From contig CM067565.1 of assembly GCA_034336665.1 (NCBI GenBank), positions 84,322,858-84,386,857 of the forward strand: 64,000 nt of DNA. The letters run 5' to 3'. The notes under the pieces are model-generated. The model saw only the letters and a list, made by a program, of their open reading frames with translations. It ran no database searches and was not told the DNA's origin. The position numbers were made by a program, and so were the translations under genes. The stretch comes from Luscinia megarhynchos (lineage: Eukaryota > Chordata > Aves > Passeriformes > Turdidae). Shown piece by piece: positions 50,901 to 62,900 of this stretch (positions are counted from its first letter, which is position 1; every line of letters starts with the position of its first letter).

Positions 50901-53900
50901 ATAACATACTGAGGTGGTCCTATCAGGTATGGCATCTTCTGTGTTGTTTGGCTTTCATGTTGCTAGACATGTCTATTCATTTTCCAGATTGGCCTGAAGC
51001 AAGCAGTTAAGGGAGGAATAGCAGTAAGGAAGTTATGTAACAGCCTTTCTATCACGTATCCATAGCAATCCCGATCCCATTTCTTACCTCAGGAATATTG
51101 ACAATAAATTGTCTCTATATCTCAGTGATCTTAGTATCTCTGGAAATTTTAAATGTCTATATAACTTTTTTTCATATCCCATTAGAGAAATGATCCATCT
51201 TGTCCAGTAAAATGCCACATGATTTAGAAGAGGGAAATTTTCTGTTAAGACAAAGACAGTTGTGCTAGAATTTCTTTTAAATATGCCAGGGTGGCAATAA
51301 ACATGACATTTCATTGCCTTGCTAAGCTTGCTGCCTTTTCAAAGAAAATTATAGTAAACCATCTTTCTCATAGCTTCAAGGATTTTCCAGTTGTTGTGTA
51401 ACAAGATTTCCTTAAATTACTGTCTTTGTTCTGGATTACACAATTTTATTTCTGTCCTTTATTAGGGATAGGGATAATTTAAATTTACTTCAAGGTCTGA
51501 TGAATTACACGTACATTACACTCTCTACCTAATAATACTTATCTCATTAAATGGTTGTCTATTTAGGATGCTTTGGAAAAACTACTGGAGTCTGAGAGGT
51601 TTGATCAAAAGAATGACTTCACTGTTGTTCTTCAGCCTTCCCTCCAAGGAAGAAATTTGCTGCTCAGACTGGTGGGTAAACTCAAGCTGCTCCATTCTTT
51701 CTGGTTTGTGTCTGCTGAGACAACTGCAATATTCAAAAGCAGGCTTTCCTGTCCTAGGCTGTGTAATTCTGGAAGACAAGGGTAGTCAGGCACGGGAAGA
51801 ACACACCTCAGGATCAGACACAGAAGTCCTGAGAGTGGAACTTGATTTAAACAGCACCAGTCAGAGCTCCTGTGTTTTTTGAATGCTATGCTCCAGGATA
51901 AATCAAGCTATGGCCCCTCTGCGCCTAAAGTCACAAGTGTCTGGAAGCTGCCAGTGCTGCTGCTTTTTCCATATCTCTGTAGTCATCACCACATTCATCT
52001 GTGATTATGCTCATGTGTTTGACTACAAAGGCAAAAAGTGGGTAATGTGAAGTATTTAAAGACTTAGAGGAACAAAGGATAAAGGTGTATGTAAACTGTG
52101 TTGGAAAGTACAGTTATTTCCCTGCAATGAGTCTGGGAATTCAGACTTCTTTTCTGGTGTAGGCAGTAGGGAATGAAGATGGGATTACCTAGGATGTCAG
52201 GCATGGTTTTGTCATAAGTGATCTATAAATGGAAGTTGAAAGGTCAAGGTTATCTAAGATCTGGCAATGAAGAGGGAGAACATTACTTTCTAAAGAACGG
52301 CTCATTTGGAGTAAGGTAACAAAATCTATTATGTTAGGTGGTTTTTTTATAAAATAGGTTGGGAGTGACTCATGGCCTGGGTTTTTGAGCATCATGATAG
52401 CTCCATGAATTTGAGGTAATTTCCATTGCTTCCCTCAGCTCAGTATCAGAATAAAGTGAATCAGGAGAAGAAATTTTTCTTCCAGAAAAATGGAGGGTTT
52501 GCTACTTTGCAAAATCTTCTTGATGCTGCTAGGGTCATCTTTTGCCAGGCTTTTTTTGTAGATGGCTAGTCTATATGGAAATAACAGACTTCTAACTTTC
52601 ATGCATTACTTCTTCTGCTAGTAATTTGATCTATTATTTCTTTAAATATCATCATATGTCATAGGTGGATTCTTCATTTCTTCTGCAGGCCACCATGCGT
52701 AACCTTCCAAACTCTTCCAAGTTATGTTTGATTTAAAATTCAGCATGCCCTCTTAAGACAAATTCTGCATGTTTCTATTCTTTAAATGCATGTGTACACT
52801 AGAAGAACTGTTGTTTATTCCAAATGATTCATGTGTTCACATCTATGTCTTCCTGCTCTACTGTATGCCACTATTGTGATCATGCTGTGCTGTTGCTCTG
52901 CTCTTCTTGTCCTGTTGATGTGCAACAATCATTTACAAAACCAGCATCTTTCTATCTTGACACACCAGTAGTAACTGGGGTCAGTGGCAAGTGGCTTAAC
53001 GAGAATACCAAAGATTGATTTTCTTGTGGGTATGAATATCATTTTATAGATTGATAACTTTCGTGACTGAATATCTAATCTTTCCATACTCTTAATTATT
53101 TTATGATGCTCAAAATATTTTCTCTTTCAGGGCAACACATCAAAGACACAAGTGGAAGTTCTGGAGGATTATATTTTAATGGCTGTGGGACTCTGGAACA
53201 ACATGGTAAGCAGTACCGCAAAGATTGTTTCTTGCTGAACTTGGTCTGGATGCCTGGTAGCCACCCTGCACAAGCCAGGCTTTGACTAACAAAGAGGCAG
53301 GGAAAGGAAGAATGCAAGAATTATCCCAGGACTGCTATCCTCAGCTGGGCAGGGAGGCTGCTCTTGAATAATGTTAAATGCCCTACACTTCCAAGACAAA
53401 TCTCACTCTGCTGCTACTTTCTACTAAGAACTTTGTAGAAAGGATTTCAGAGTAGCCCTTTGGGAAGCCTCGTGGAGTAAATGAGCTGTGACAGATCCTG
53501 CTTTTGCTAATCTTACCTCTTTGACAGCGCTGCACAGGATCACTGAGGTTTGTCCTAACCTGAGATTAGCAATTGCCCTCCTGCCTGCTCTGTCCTCTAT
53601 CCTGCATCCCCCCACCATTCTTTACGAATGAGTCTTATAACACTATCTCCTCCTTGACCATCATCTTTGTGCTGCTGTTTCTCACAGTGAAAAGGTGATA
53701 GACAGCCTTGAGGAACTCTTGTTATGTCCTCTAGAGTTGGATGTCCTATCCAGCTGAGGAAAGTGGGAGAGTGTGACTTTATGACCCACTCGACCTTGAA
53801 CACCATGACCAGTTCTGTAGGGGGCTGTTTCCCACTGCAGGCTTGAGCTGCTGGCACACAACAGTTGTGTGTGAGACTGAGTGGAGGCATGTACAACTGG

Positions 53901-56900
53901 AGGAGTCTGCAGTGTAAAATTGATTATAGGGGCAAGTGAAGAAATGTGAGTTGCCTTTCAGTATGAATCAGGCAAAAAAGCAGGTATGTGGGTTTGGACT
54001 CAACAGAGCTAAGCAGGGTGCTACTGTTTGGATATGCCCTTACATGCACTGTTCCAGGTAAAATGTTGATTTTACTGTTTCTTTTTAGAAGCTTTCAACA
54101 TTTCATGTTTCTTTTTCTAGTAACACATACAATCTCTCTTTTAATAAAAAAGAATCTTCAATGGCCAATTAAGTTAGATAAAATATAAAATACTTTTTTC
54201 TTGTTTTCAATCCATGTGTTAAAAAGATTTTCTTTGGAGAGTATCTGCTATTCCTGTGTCTGTCCAAATTATCCTAAGCATGGAGGAAAAAGAGTCTGTA
54301 CTGCAACAACCTTTTCATAAACCACATTTAAAAATGAATTCATACATATTGACATGTTTTTGTTTTCTTACATGCTAGTTCAAGCAGTAGTAATGCTGTT
54401 GTACCTGTGACCATTTAAAGAAGCAGAATTTGCAGGAAGAGGCTTCTATTCCACCAGACAATATATCTAGAAGAATAGTACAGTGACTTTAAGAAAATAT
54501 GTTATCTTTTAGTTAAAGTTAGTGTGACTTTAGTTAGTTAGTAGGAGCCAAGGAGTTAAAAATTGATGGGCTGTTGCAGTGGTAACCTTGGATCAGCCAT
54601 GCTGGGTCTATTTATCTCCTTTGCTGTTATCTGTGATATTCCTTGTGATAACATGACATCAGTTTCTCCATCATAAAATAGATGCCCTCTATTTCATTCT
54701 TCTGCCTCTAAACCTTTTCTGCAAAGACTTTATTTGTCCTCCTGTGCTCTGTTGCTCCTTGAGCAACCCATTCTATGGCATGTTACTCTCTTCTTGTCAC
54801 TGATTGCCCAGGAGCATTTTGTGGAAATTGCATAGATGAAAAACCATAAGCAAAACAAAGCTGTGCTTGTAAGGCTGGCTATATCAGGGCCAGTTACCCA
54901 GACTTGGGTGGTGAGCATGCTGTGGAGCCACCAGAACCAAAACATGATCATAAAGGAGATGAATACCTCTTTGCTTCAGTATTTTTTCTCAGTGTGAGGT
55001 GATTCCTCTAGTGAGGGGACAGCCTAGGTGAGCTGGAGGAGGAGCAAAATGTGGCAAACCACAGGTTTGAAAGAAGACTGTAGAAATGGTAATATACCCC
55101 TCAACTCATTTTGCCATCTTTTTTCCTGACTTCTCTTTGATTAAGTGGACTTTCAGAGTACAGCTAGCAATCATCAGAAAGGGGCCTTTTGGGGTTGCTT
55201 CTTTGTCTGCCTGTGATTGTCTTGCCTGCCTGTATTCTGCTGTGATGTGAAAGAAGATATGAAAGATGCATTCAGCATAAAAAGCACTAGCAGATGTCCT
55301 CACCTGATAAAGGTCTCTCCAGTTCTGCTGCGAAATCCAGCCAACAGTTTATGCTGACTTTTTTAAAAATTAAAAGAGAACCCATAACACAGTCTTAGGA
55401 GCTGACAGGAAATCAAGATTGTGACTTGTGGACCAGGAAACATAGCAGAATGAAACTGTATTCACAGGTTTACCTTCTCGTGCCCTCTGCCAGCCTGACC
55501 TTGTTTAGAGGCTTGGTATCAGCCTCTGTCCTGGAATAATCACCTGTTTATTGGCCAAAGGGCAAAACCTTGAAAAATCTAGTGGCAATTTGCCTTAGGG
55601 CTGCACTTCAGCCTGACTGAGAAGGAGCTGAGCCATCATGTCCTAAGGGCTTGTCCTAGGTAGGGCTGGATATTTGACCAAAACAGTTCTAAGTCTCTAG
55701 GACTTAGAAATGCAATTGATATGCTAAGCACACCAGAGAACAGTCAGATTAATGACATTGGAAAAGCTGAGAGAGGTTGGCTGTGTACTTGGACAGCTTT
55801 GATGTTTACCACAGAAAGCCTGATCATAGGCTTTTGCCAAAATTAATCAATTTTTCCTCTGGACATGTATCTGAGGGTAAAGCTCCTTTAATGTATTTAA
55901 AGACCTTCATAAGAGTAAGAGCTTCTTGTCTTTTGGCACTCTTTTGCATTACAGAAACAAAACACAACCCTATCCTGTGTTTCATCATAGGAGAATGGGA
56001 AACTATCCCAATATATCTTTCCTCTGAGCTTCATTATTGTGCACATTTTGGGGAAATTTGTTTTATTCCTTCCTATCCCCCCACTCAAAAAAGCAGACTG
56101 TTTCTTCCAATATTTCTCTCAAAGAATATAAACTCTGTAAGCCTCTTCTCTTTTTCTCTGACTTTTCCTGTTATTTTCGTTGATGGAACAATCAAAATAG
56201 AATATAGCATTCCTGCCCAGAGTGTATTGGTGACATCAAGCCTGCTGCTGTTGTATTTTTCAGTCCCTTGCATCCTGTTTCTTGTGTAGGCTGCTGGTCC
56301 TGGCAGCTGCTGGTGCCAAGCTAAGCAGATATGCACTGAGGGATCTAAACCCTCAGCCAATTCCTCTGTGTGTGATTGCAATTTAATTAGCACTCAGCAA
56401 GCTGCCTGAACAGGTGAAGTGATTATTTTTGGTATTTGCCCCTATTTTCTGAATAATTTTGTAATTTTTCATTATAATTATCCTCTCTCCAGCCAACAAA
56501 TATAAATGTTATTAAGCCTCTGTATGGAGTAGGAAAGCACCTTTTGGTGTTGCCTAACATGTGTGAGAGTGTAGATAATGAAACAGTTCTGAAAGGTAGG
56601 ATAAACAGTCAACACTTATAGACTCAGCACTCCCAAAAGCCAAGTTAATGTTTGGATGGAAGTTGTAGTCATGGTGGGAAGACAGTCTGCTCATGTGAGA
56701 GGACTTGTTTTCAGTTTCTTGCTTTTGTAGGTATACATGTGGTATATTATGCATGGATAAATATTTATCATAAGCAAAAGAAATTTTTAAATACATATCT
56801 TTAGATATATATGAGATATATATATATATACAGATATATGAGCCTGATGTAAAACTTCAGGCACTAGAGCCTTTGCATTGCTGCTGCTCTCCCTTCCTTC

Positions 56901-59900
56901 CCACACACAGTATGTGTACAATTCCTCTGTTCTTTCCCTTTCCAGATGCAGCCAGTTGGACAGAAGCAGCCTTATGGTGTCACAAAAATTGTCCAGTGTC
57001 CATCTCAGGTAAAAGGGCTTCCTTGTTATTCTGCAATTTTATTTATTCTTTGCAGAATTTCCAAGTTTCCAAATACTGTTGTTTTCTGAAGCTCTTGGGA
57101 ATGTGCACTTGCCCAAGTTACTGCACTGTTAAAAACTGAGTGTTCCTAAAATTCATTAATATGGAGTCTTTATTTTCTACAGATGAAACTCTTCAAAAAA
57201 GAACTTTTGAGAAAATTTCGTAAAATCATCTCTGTCAGATTTGGTCCAAAAATTATGTCTAGCTAATCTGAATTTATTAATTGCAGGTATGAGGTGTATT
57301 ATCAATATTTAAATTTGTGTCACCAATAAAATTGAATCCATGTATTTTATATAAACTAGATTTTTTGTGATTTGCCTCTGCTGCTATGTTTTACTGATTT
57401 ACTCCCTGGAGCTGTCGGTAGTCAGGATTGGAGTATCTCATGTTCAAAGAACAGGTTCTTGTATGCTTGTGCATTTAAGCTCTGACTTTAATAATTTGAT
57501 AGTGATAAAATATTACTGGCATCCAAAAGCTTCTGAACAGAAATTAAAATATCAAAGAAATAGAATTTTATTTTTTGTTTGATGTTAGATTTAAGGCAGG
57601 AAGTGGTGCTGTGCCTAGAGCATACCAAGAACAGGGCTTCAGAACAGGGCTTAACTTTCAAGTCTAACCTGGTTTACTTCACTAATGCAGTGTTCAGTCA
57701 AAAATTAATACTGTAAAGATTTTTTTTCTCTTGGAAAATGTAGCCAGAAGACTTTTACATCAGCTGACTGTGTTTCCACTAGCACTTGTAAACATACTCT
57801 CTTCTCTCTGCAGGAAAATCCATATTTGTTTACATATAGAAATAGTAACTACTCATCTTCCCTGAGGACATCAAACACCAAAGAAACACCTCAGGTATAG
57901 TAGGACTGTTTGCATCAATGCATTGGGTATATTCCAGGGAGTGGGGGAGGTGGGTAAGGTTGTGTTGTAGCCTAGATAAACAATGCTACCTGGGAAAATT
58001 AAATGCAAAACTTCAGCTTCTTACTTCCATGCTTGACTAAGTAGTCAGGTGTTTAATAGCACATTCTCTCCTTGGTGGTTTCTATAGAGTGTGCGTAGTA
58101 GTAGCTAGCCTAAAATGAGTCTGGCCTTCACTGGTAAGAGCCTATGTTAAACATCTGGATAAAAATGTTATCCCTGGGAAAAGAAGATAGTGAAAATGGG
58201 GCTGTTTAGTCCTACCATGGAAGAAACTAGATCAGATCCAACTACTGTGTGGGTCTGATTTCATCTTGTTTATGCCATAGTAAAACTGAAGAATATGGAT
58301 TTTTAAATTTTTTTTGTGAGATAGTTTCAGATTAGATGTGAGGAGAAAAAGACCCAGGATTGTGTTTAAGTCAGAGTACTCTGATTTTGAGCAGAACTTG
58401 GTGTTCTCAAGCAGGAACAGAGTGAATTAATAATGTTCACTTTCATGCCCTAGAACACAATGCCTAGACCACATCTAGATAAAATGGCCTGTTCATCACT
58501 GGAGTTGAAATATGCATTTCAGATCACATTTTAATATAGTCCCATCTGTTTTGTTGGTTATTTGGGGTGTACAGACCTCACCATGGGGCAGTGGTACCTA
58601 CCACTCTGTTTTTTGGAAATAGCTGCAGTGTAGGAGGTGTTAAGGACGTAAGGATCAATAACATGTTATGTTTATGGTTGTTTTGCTGGGTTTTTAAATT
58701 AAAAATTAAAAACCCAATCCAGAACAATGTACATATAAGTATCTTTTCCTTAGCAAGTTAGCCTACTTAAGGAATTCTGCAGAGAGATTTGGAGCCAAAG
58801 CACATCTTTGAGTCTTGTTTGCTCTGGTATATTGATGGTTAGCCCTTCACTAACAGTAGACTTTGGGGGTATTTCTATCAGTAGGGTGCAACCCAAAAGA
58901 GCCAGGAGGGCAAATTCCTGGTTGCACATACAGGACTGCATATGGAGAAGGCAGGCTCATGGCCTGCTGACACAGGTATGGTTTTGTGTTAGGATATTTC
59001 AGGCACGTGCAAACAGTTTCTTGCAAAGGATGTTCAGGGTATGGGCACGCCAAATGTTGCATAGCTGAGCACAGCATGGCTCAGAGTCTAAAACAACTGA
59101 CCTCACTGTAGGTGAGAGTTTTGTACTTGTAAGGCTGTATGACTTCTGAGCAGGCTGAGTTTGTGTCTGCCTTCAAAAGGCACGGGCTGAGGGCAGGCTG
59201 AGCTGGGCAGCTGTATACAAAGTACATGGGGATTTCATTAATCTAATGCTCTGAGATGTAAATGGTTTATCATGACTCTCTGGTATAGTGAGACTGATGT
59301 GAAGTCTTGCCTTGTCTGTCTTTGCAGGAGAGGAGCTATGGAACAAATATTCCCTGTCCTGACCGAGTTCCCTCTGATACAGTTCCTATTTCAGGTATAG
59401 TGTGCCTTTTTGTCATAGAGCTATTCATTTGATGGCAGAAGGAGAACTGGGTTTACTCTGGAGAGGTACTCTGTTCTTTGGAGAAGTGCACTTTGTTGAC
59501 TGTGGTGTTTAGGAGTCTTTTTGGAACAATGTGAGTGGTTGTACAGCAAGATGTGCATTCATTGTGTCAAGGGTGATGAAAATTTATGCAGCTGCATCTT
59601 CCATGTACGAATAAAGAAGTGACAGTGGAAAAGATAGGAGGCAGTCAGGTCCTTCATTTCCAGGGTGAAAAAACTGTAGAGGGCTCTTGTTAATGTAGAC
59701 TGGAGTGTAAAAACCCATATGGAGTTCCTTGGGTAGGTTTTGTCTTTCCTCAGAATCTGTGATGGTTCCAAATATCCATTCTGTGCTGGCACCAGAGCTG
59801 TGCCTGCTTTTTAGTCATTTTCACCAGTTGAAAGAAATTTGAGGAAGAACAAATGCAAGACTGAAATCTTGCTGCTTCCTTTGTCACTGTAGCTACTGCC

Positions 59901-62900
59901 CAGCTATGGTACCAAGAATCATTTCTGATTCAATACCTATCAGTTTCTGTCATTCTGAGCTGATGCTGTCATGAATATTAAAAATACTGTCTTATGCTTA
60001 TTCTGAGGAAAACTTCTAATAACCATTGCAATTTATAGTTTTTTTTCTTCCCTTACTTACTTTAATTTTTTTTTTCAGTTCATAATTTGAAACCAGCAGA
60101 TATTCAGGTGATTGCTGCCCTGGGAGATTCACTCACAGTAAGTAAAGATCACTGGATAGCCATTGATAAAGCCAGCAATGAAAAACTTGCAATGAAATTT
60201 CTCATTTTTTGACCTGGGAAATAACATACAGTTATGCCCTATTGAGCCAAACACATTTTCCACATTTTTTTTCCCCGTACTCCACTTTGGCTGATTGGTA
60301 ATCAGATCATGAGTCTAATCTGAAGGCACAGTTCCCATTTAAAGTCCACGAGAGTGCCACACAAGGAAGAAATGTAAGATTAAGTTGTGCAGCAGCAAAG
60401 CTATTCTGCTAGAGTCCACTTGCAACAATTGCTTTTCTTTACTGATTTTTGGCAGCTCCCAAAGTATTGGCCCTGAAAGCTACTAGTAAGCAGCGTGAAG
60501 AGAAAGTTCTGCAGCTGATTTTATATATCTGTGTGTCTATATAATATGATAAGTATATGTATGATACTACAAAAGCCTATAAAACCATAGTAATTCGTAC
60601 TAACTAAACATATGACTAAAATTGCAATAGAACATCAGATGTGTTGAGTGTAACTTGCCTTGAGAATTTCTTTAACACTTTACCTGGTACTATGTAAGCT
60701 CATTACCCCTCGACTGGTTGTGATTCTTCAATCAGTGGTGACAGCTTTAGTCCTCATATCATAATTCATGTTTCCTACATGTTCTGTGCTAATTATCACA
60801 TTAAATCATGTAGTCTTTTTTTCCTCAGGGCAACTGGGAAAGATATGAAATCACTGTACAACTTTCTAATGTGAGCAACATTATAATAAATTATTAATTC
60901 AGGGCCACTGCTATCTTACTTCTTCCTTATGTAAATTTAGAATTTATATGAGTATTTTGAACATTCTCAAGTAATTTTTCCCCACTTGATCTAATCATGA
61001 AGTTGATAGAAGAGGGTAATTCACTGGAATGGAGTTAAAATACCTTCAGCCTTTGATCTTCTTGAGAACAGGGATCTGTTCTATTTTGGGAAGATGACAT
61101 AGCTTCCTTCATTAAAATGCTTTTAAAATTATTCTCACTAGGATAAGTCAGAGAACTAGTTACTGTAGCAATGTTTATTTTCTGAAGGTGAACTCTTCTT
61201 CCAGGCAGGTAATGGGGCAGGATCCAGACCCCATGATGTTCTGGATGTCCTGACTCAGTACCGAGGTCTTTCTTGGAGGTGAGTCCCAGGAATTTTCCCC
61301 CAGTGGGAGAGAATCCATTTTCTTCAGTTTTGATCATTATAGTTGTTTTTTAAGCAAATGAAGGCTTGTAGAAACTGGATTCGATTTCACATTTTGCATG
61401 ATGGCACATGGCTGTACGGCTGCTCATTATAAAGAAAATATTCAAACTAGTGGCTATCTAGAATACAATGTAGCATGACTGGAACAGACCTGGGTACACA
61501 GAAAAATGGGATCCTTGTTAAAGAGGTAGTTTTCAATCTCACAGTTGTAGGAGACCCCGGAACAGAGTCTTTCTAAACTCCATCACCATTGCATCACTTG
61601 CTCATTCTGCATTTCTGTCCCTGCTCTTTCTGTATCCTTTCTGCTCTTGCCCAGTGTGGCCCACATCACCCATTTGTCTCATTTAAAATTGGTGGTCTAC
61701 AAAAAATCTTTCCTGCTGTTGTTTCATATGCAGTATCTCTTTCCTTGAACCTTTCTCAGTATTGCTTACATCATACAGAATAGTTTATCAATAATTATAA
61801 GTCAATACAGACTTTTACATATGTGACATGTTGTTAGACACTTCAAAAAGACTCTGGAGAAAGGCAAACATGCTCGCTTGTTAATCTGCAACTGTATGAT
61901 TTAACACCAAACTTGTCAGGCTAATCTTCTGTTCATAATTTTTTTTACCAATTAAAGTTACTGCAACATTAGTAGAAGTTTAAAGACATTCACAGAATCA
62001 TAGAATAGCCTGGGTTGGAAGGCACCTTAAAGATCAGCAGGTTCCAACCCCATGCCATGAGCAGAGATGCTTTTCACTAGACCAGGCTGCTCAGAGCACC
62101 ATCCAGCTTGGCCTCAAGCACTTCCAGAAATGGTATTAGTGCACTTCAAAATCTGTTCCAGATTAAAGGGACACTATAGTGGTGTTCTAAGTCAAACATT
62201 TTATATTTTGATCTTTAGTAGTAATCTATTGACATATTTTCCTGACGAGTATACTAGTATTTTTTTCAGCATGAAAGAGAATAAAGAGAATAGAGACATA
62301 CTAGACTGGTGAAATTTCACCAGTCTAGTAGTATTCTTCCAGTTGAGCAAAATGTGAGTTGGGGAAGGCAAAGGTATTGATTTGACTTATCACTCTGAAA
62401 TATATTCTTTTAGAACTTTTTGTTTTGGTTGGTTTTGTTAACTAAAAATGGAAGCTATAAATATTTTAATAGGTACAACTGTAGCAAAAGTGGCAGCCTT
62501 GAAAAAATCTAATTTCTTTCAGCTGGGTTTGAACAGATACCAAAAACACGTGAAAGAGCTGAAAGGACAGCTGTTGTACAGGGCTTCTAATATGATTGTT
62601 CTGCTGGAGCAGAGAGTGTCTGTGATGTGATGACCCTGAAGGACAGGCACCCAGAGCCTCGGTGGGCTCAGGACAGCCACCAATGTACTCTGTACATGTG
62701 TGGTAACCCCAAAAGGGGGCACTCTCCTACCTTGTCCATTGCCATATAGCACTTTATTCCTGTTCTTTCTTTTTGACAGTGTTGGAGGAAATGAAAACAT
62801 AAGCACAGTCACGACACTACCAAGTAAGTGACATTTTCTGTAAATTTGATAAATATGTGGTGTTGTTTAGTATTCAAATACCTGCTATTATTAAAGGAGA

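Larger units (their letters stand above)
61279..62779 (+). other. PLB1: PLB1 intron 19, contains a CR1 fragment and a palindrome
   Basis: A 1.5-kb intron holding an antisense CR1 tail (61992-62131) and a perfect 32-bp palindrome (62299-62330), both listed separately. Confidence 0.85.
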
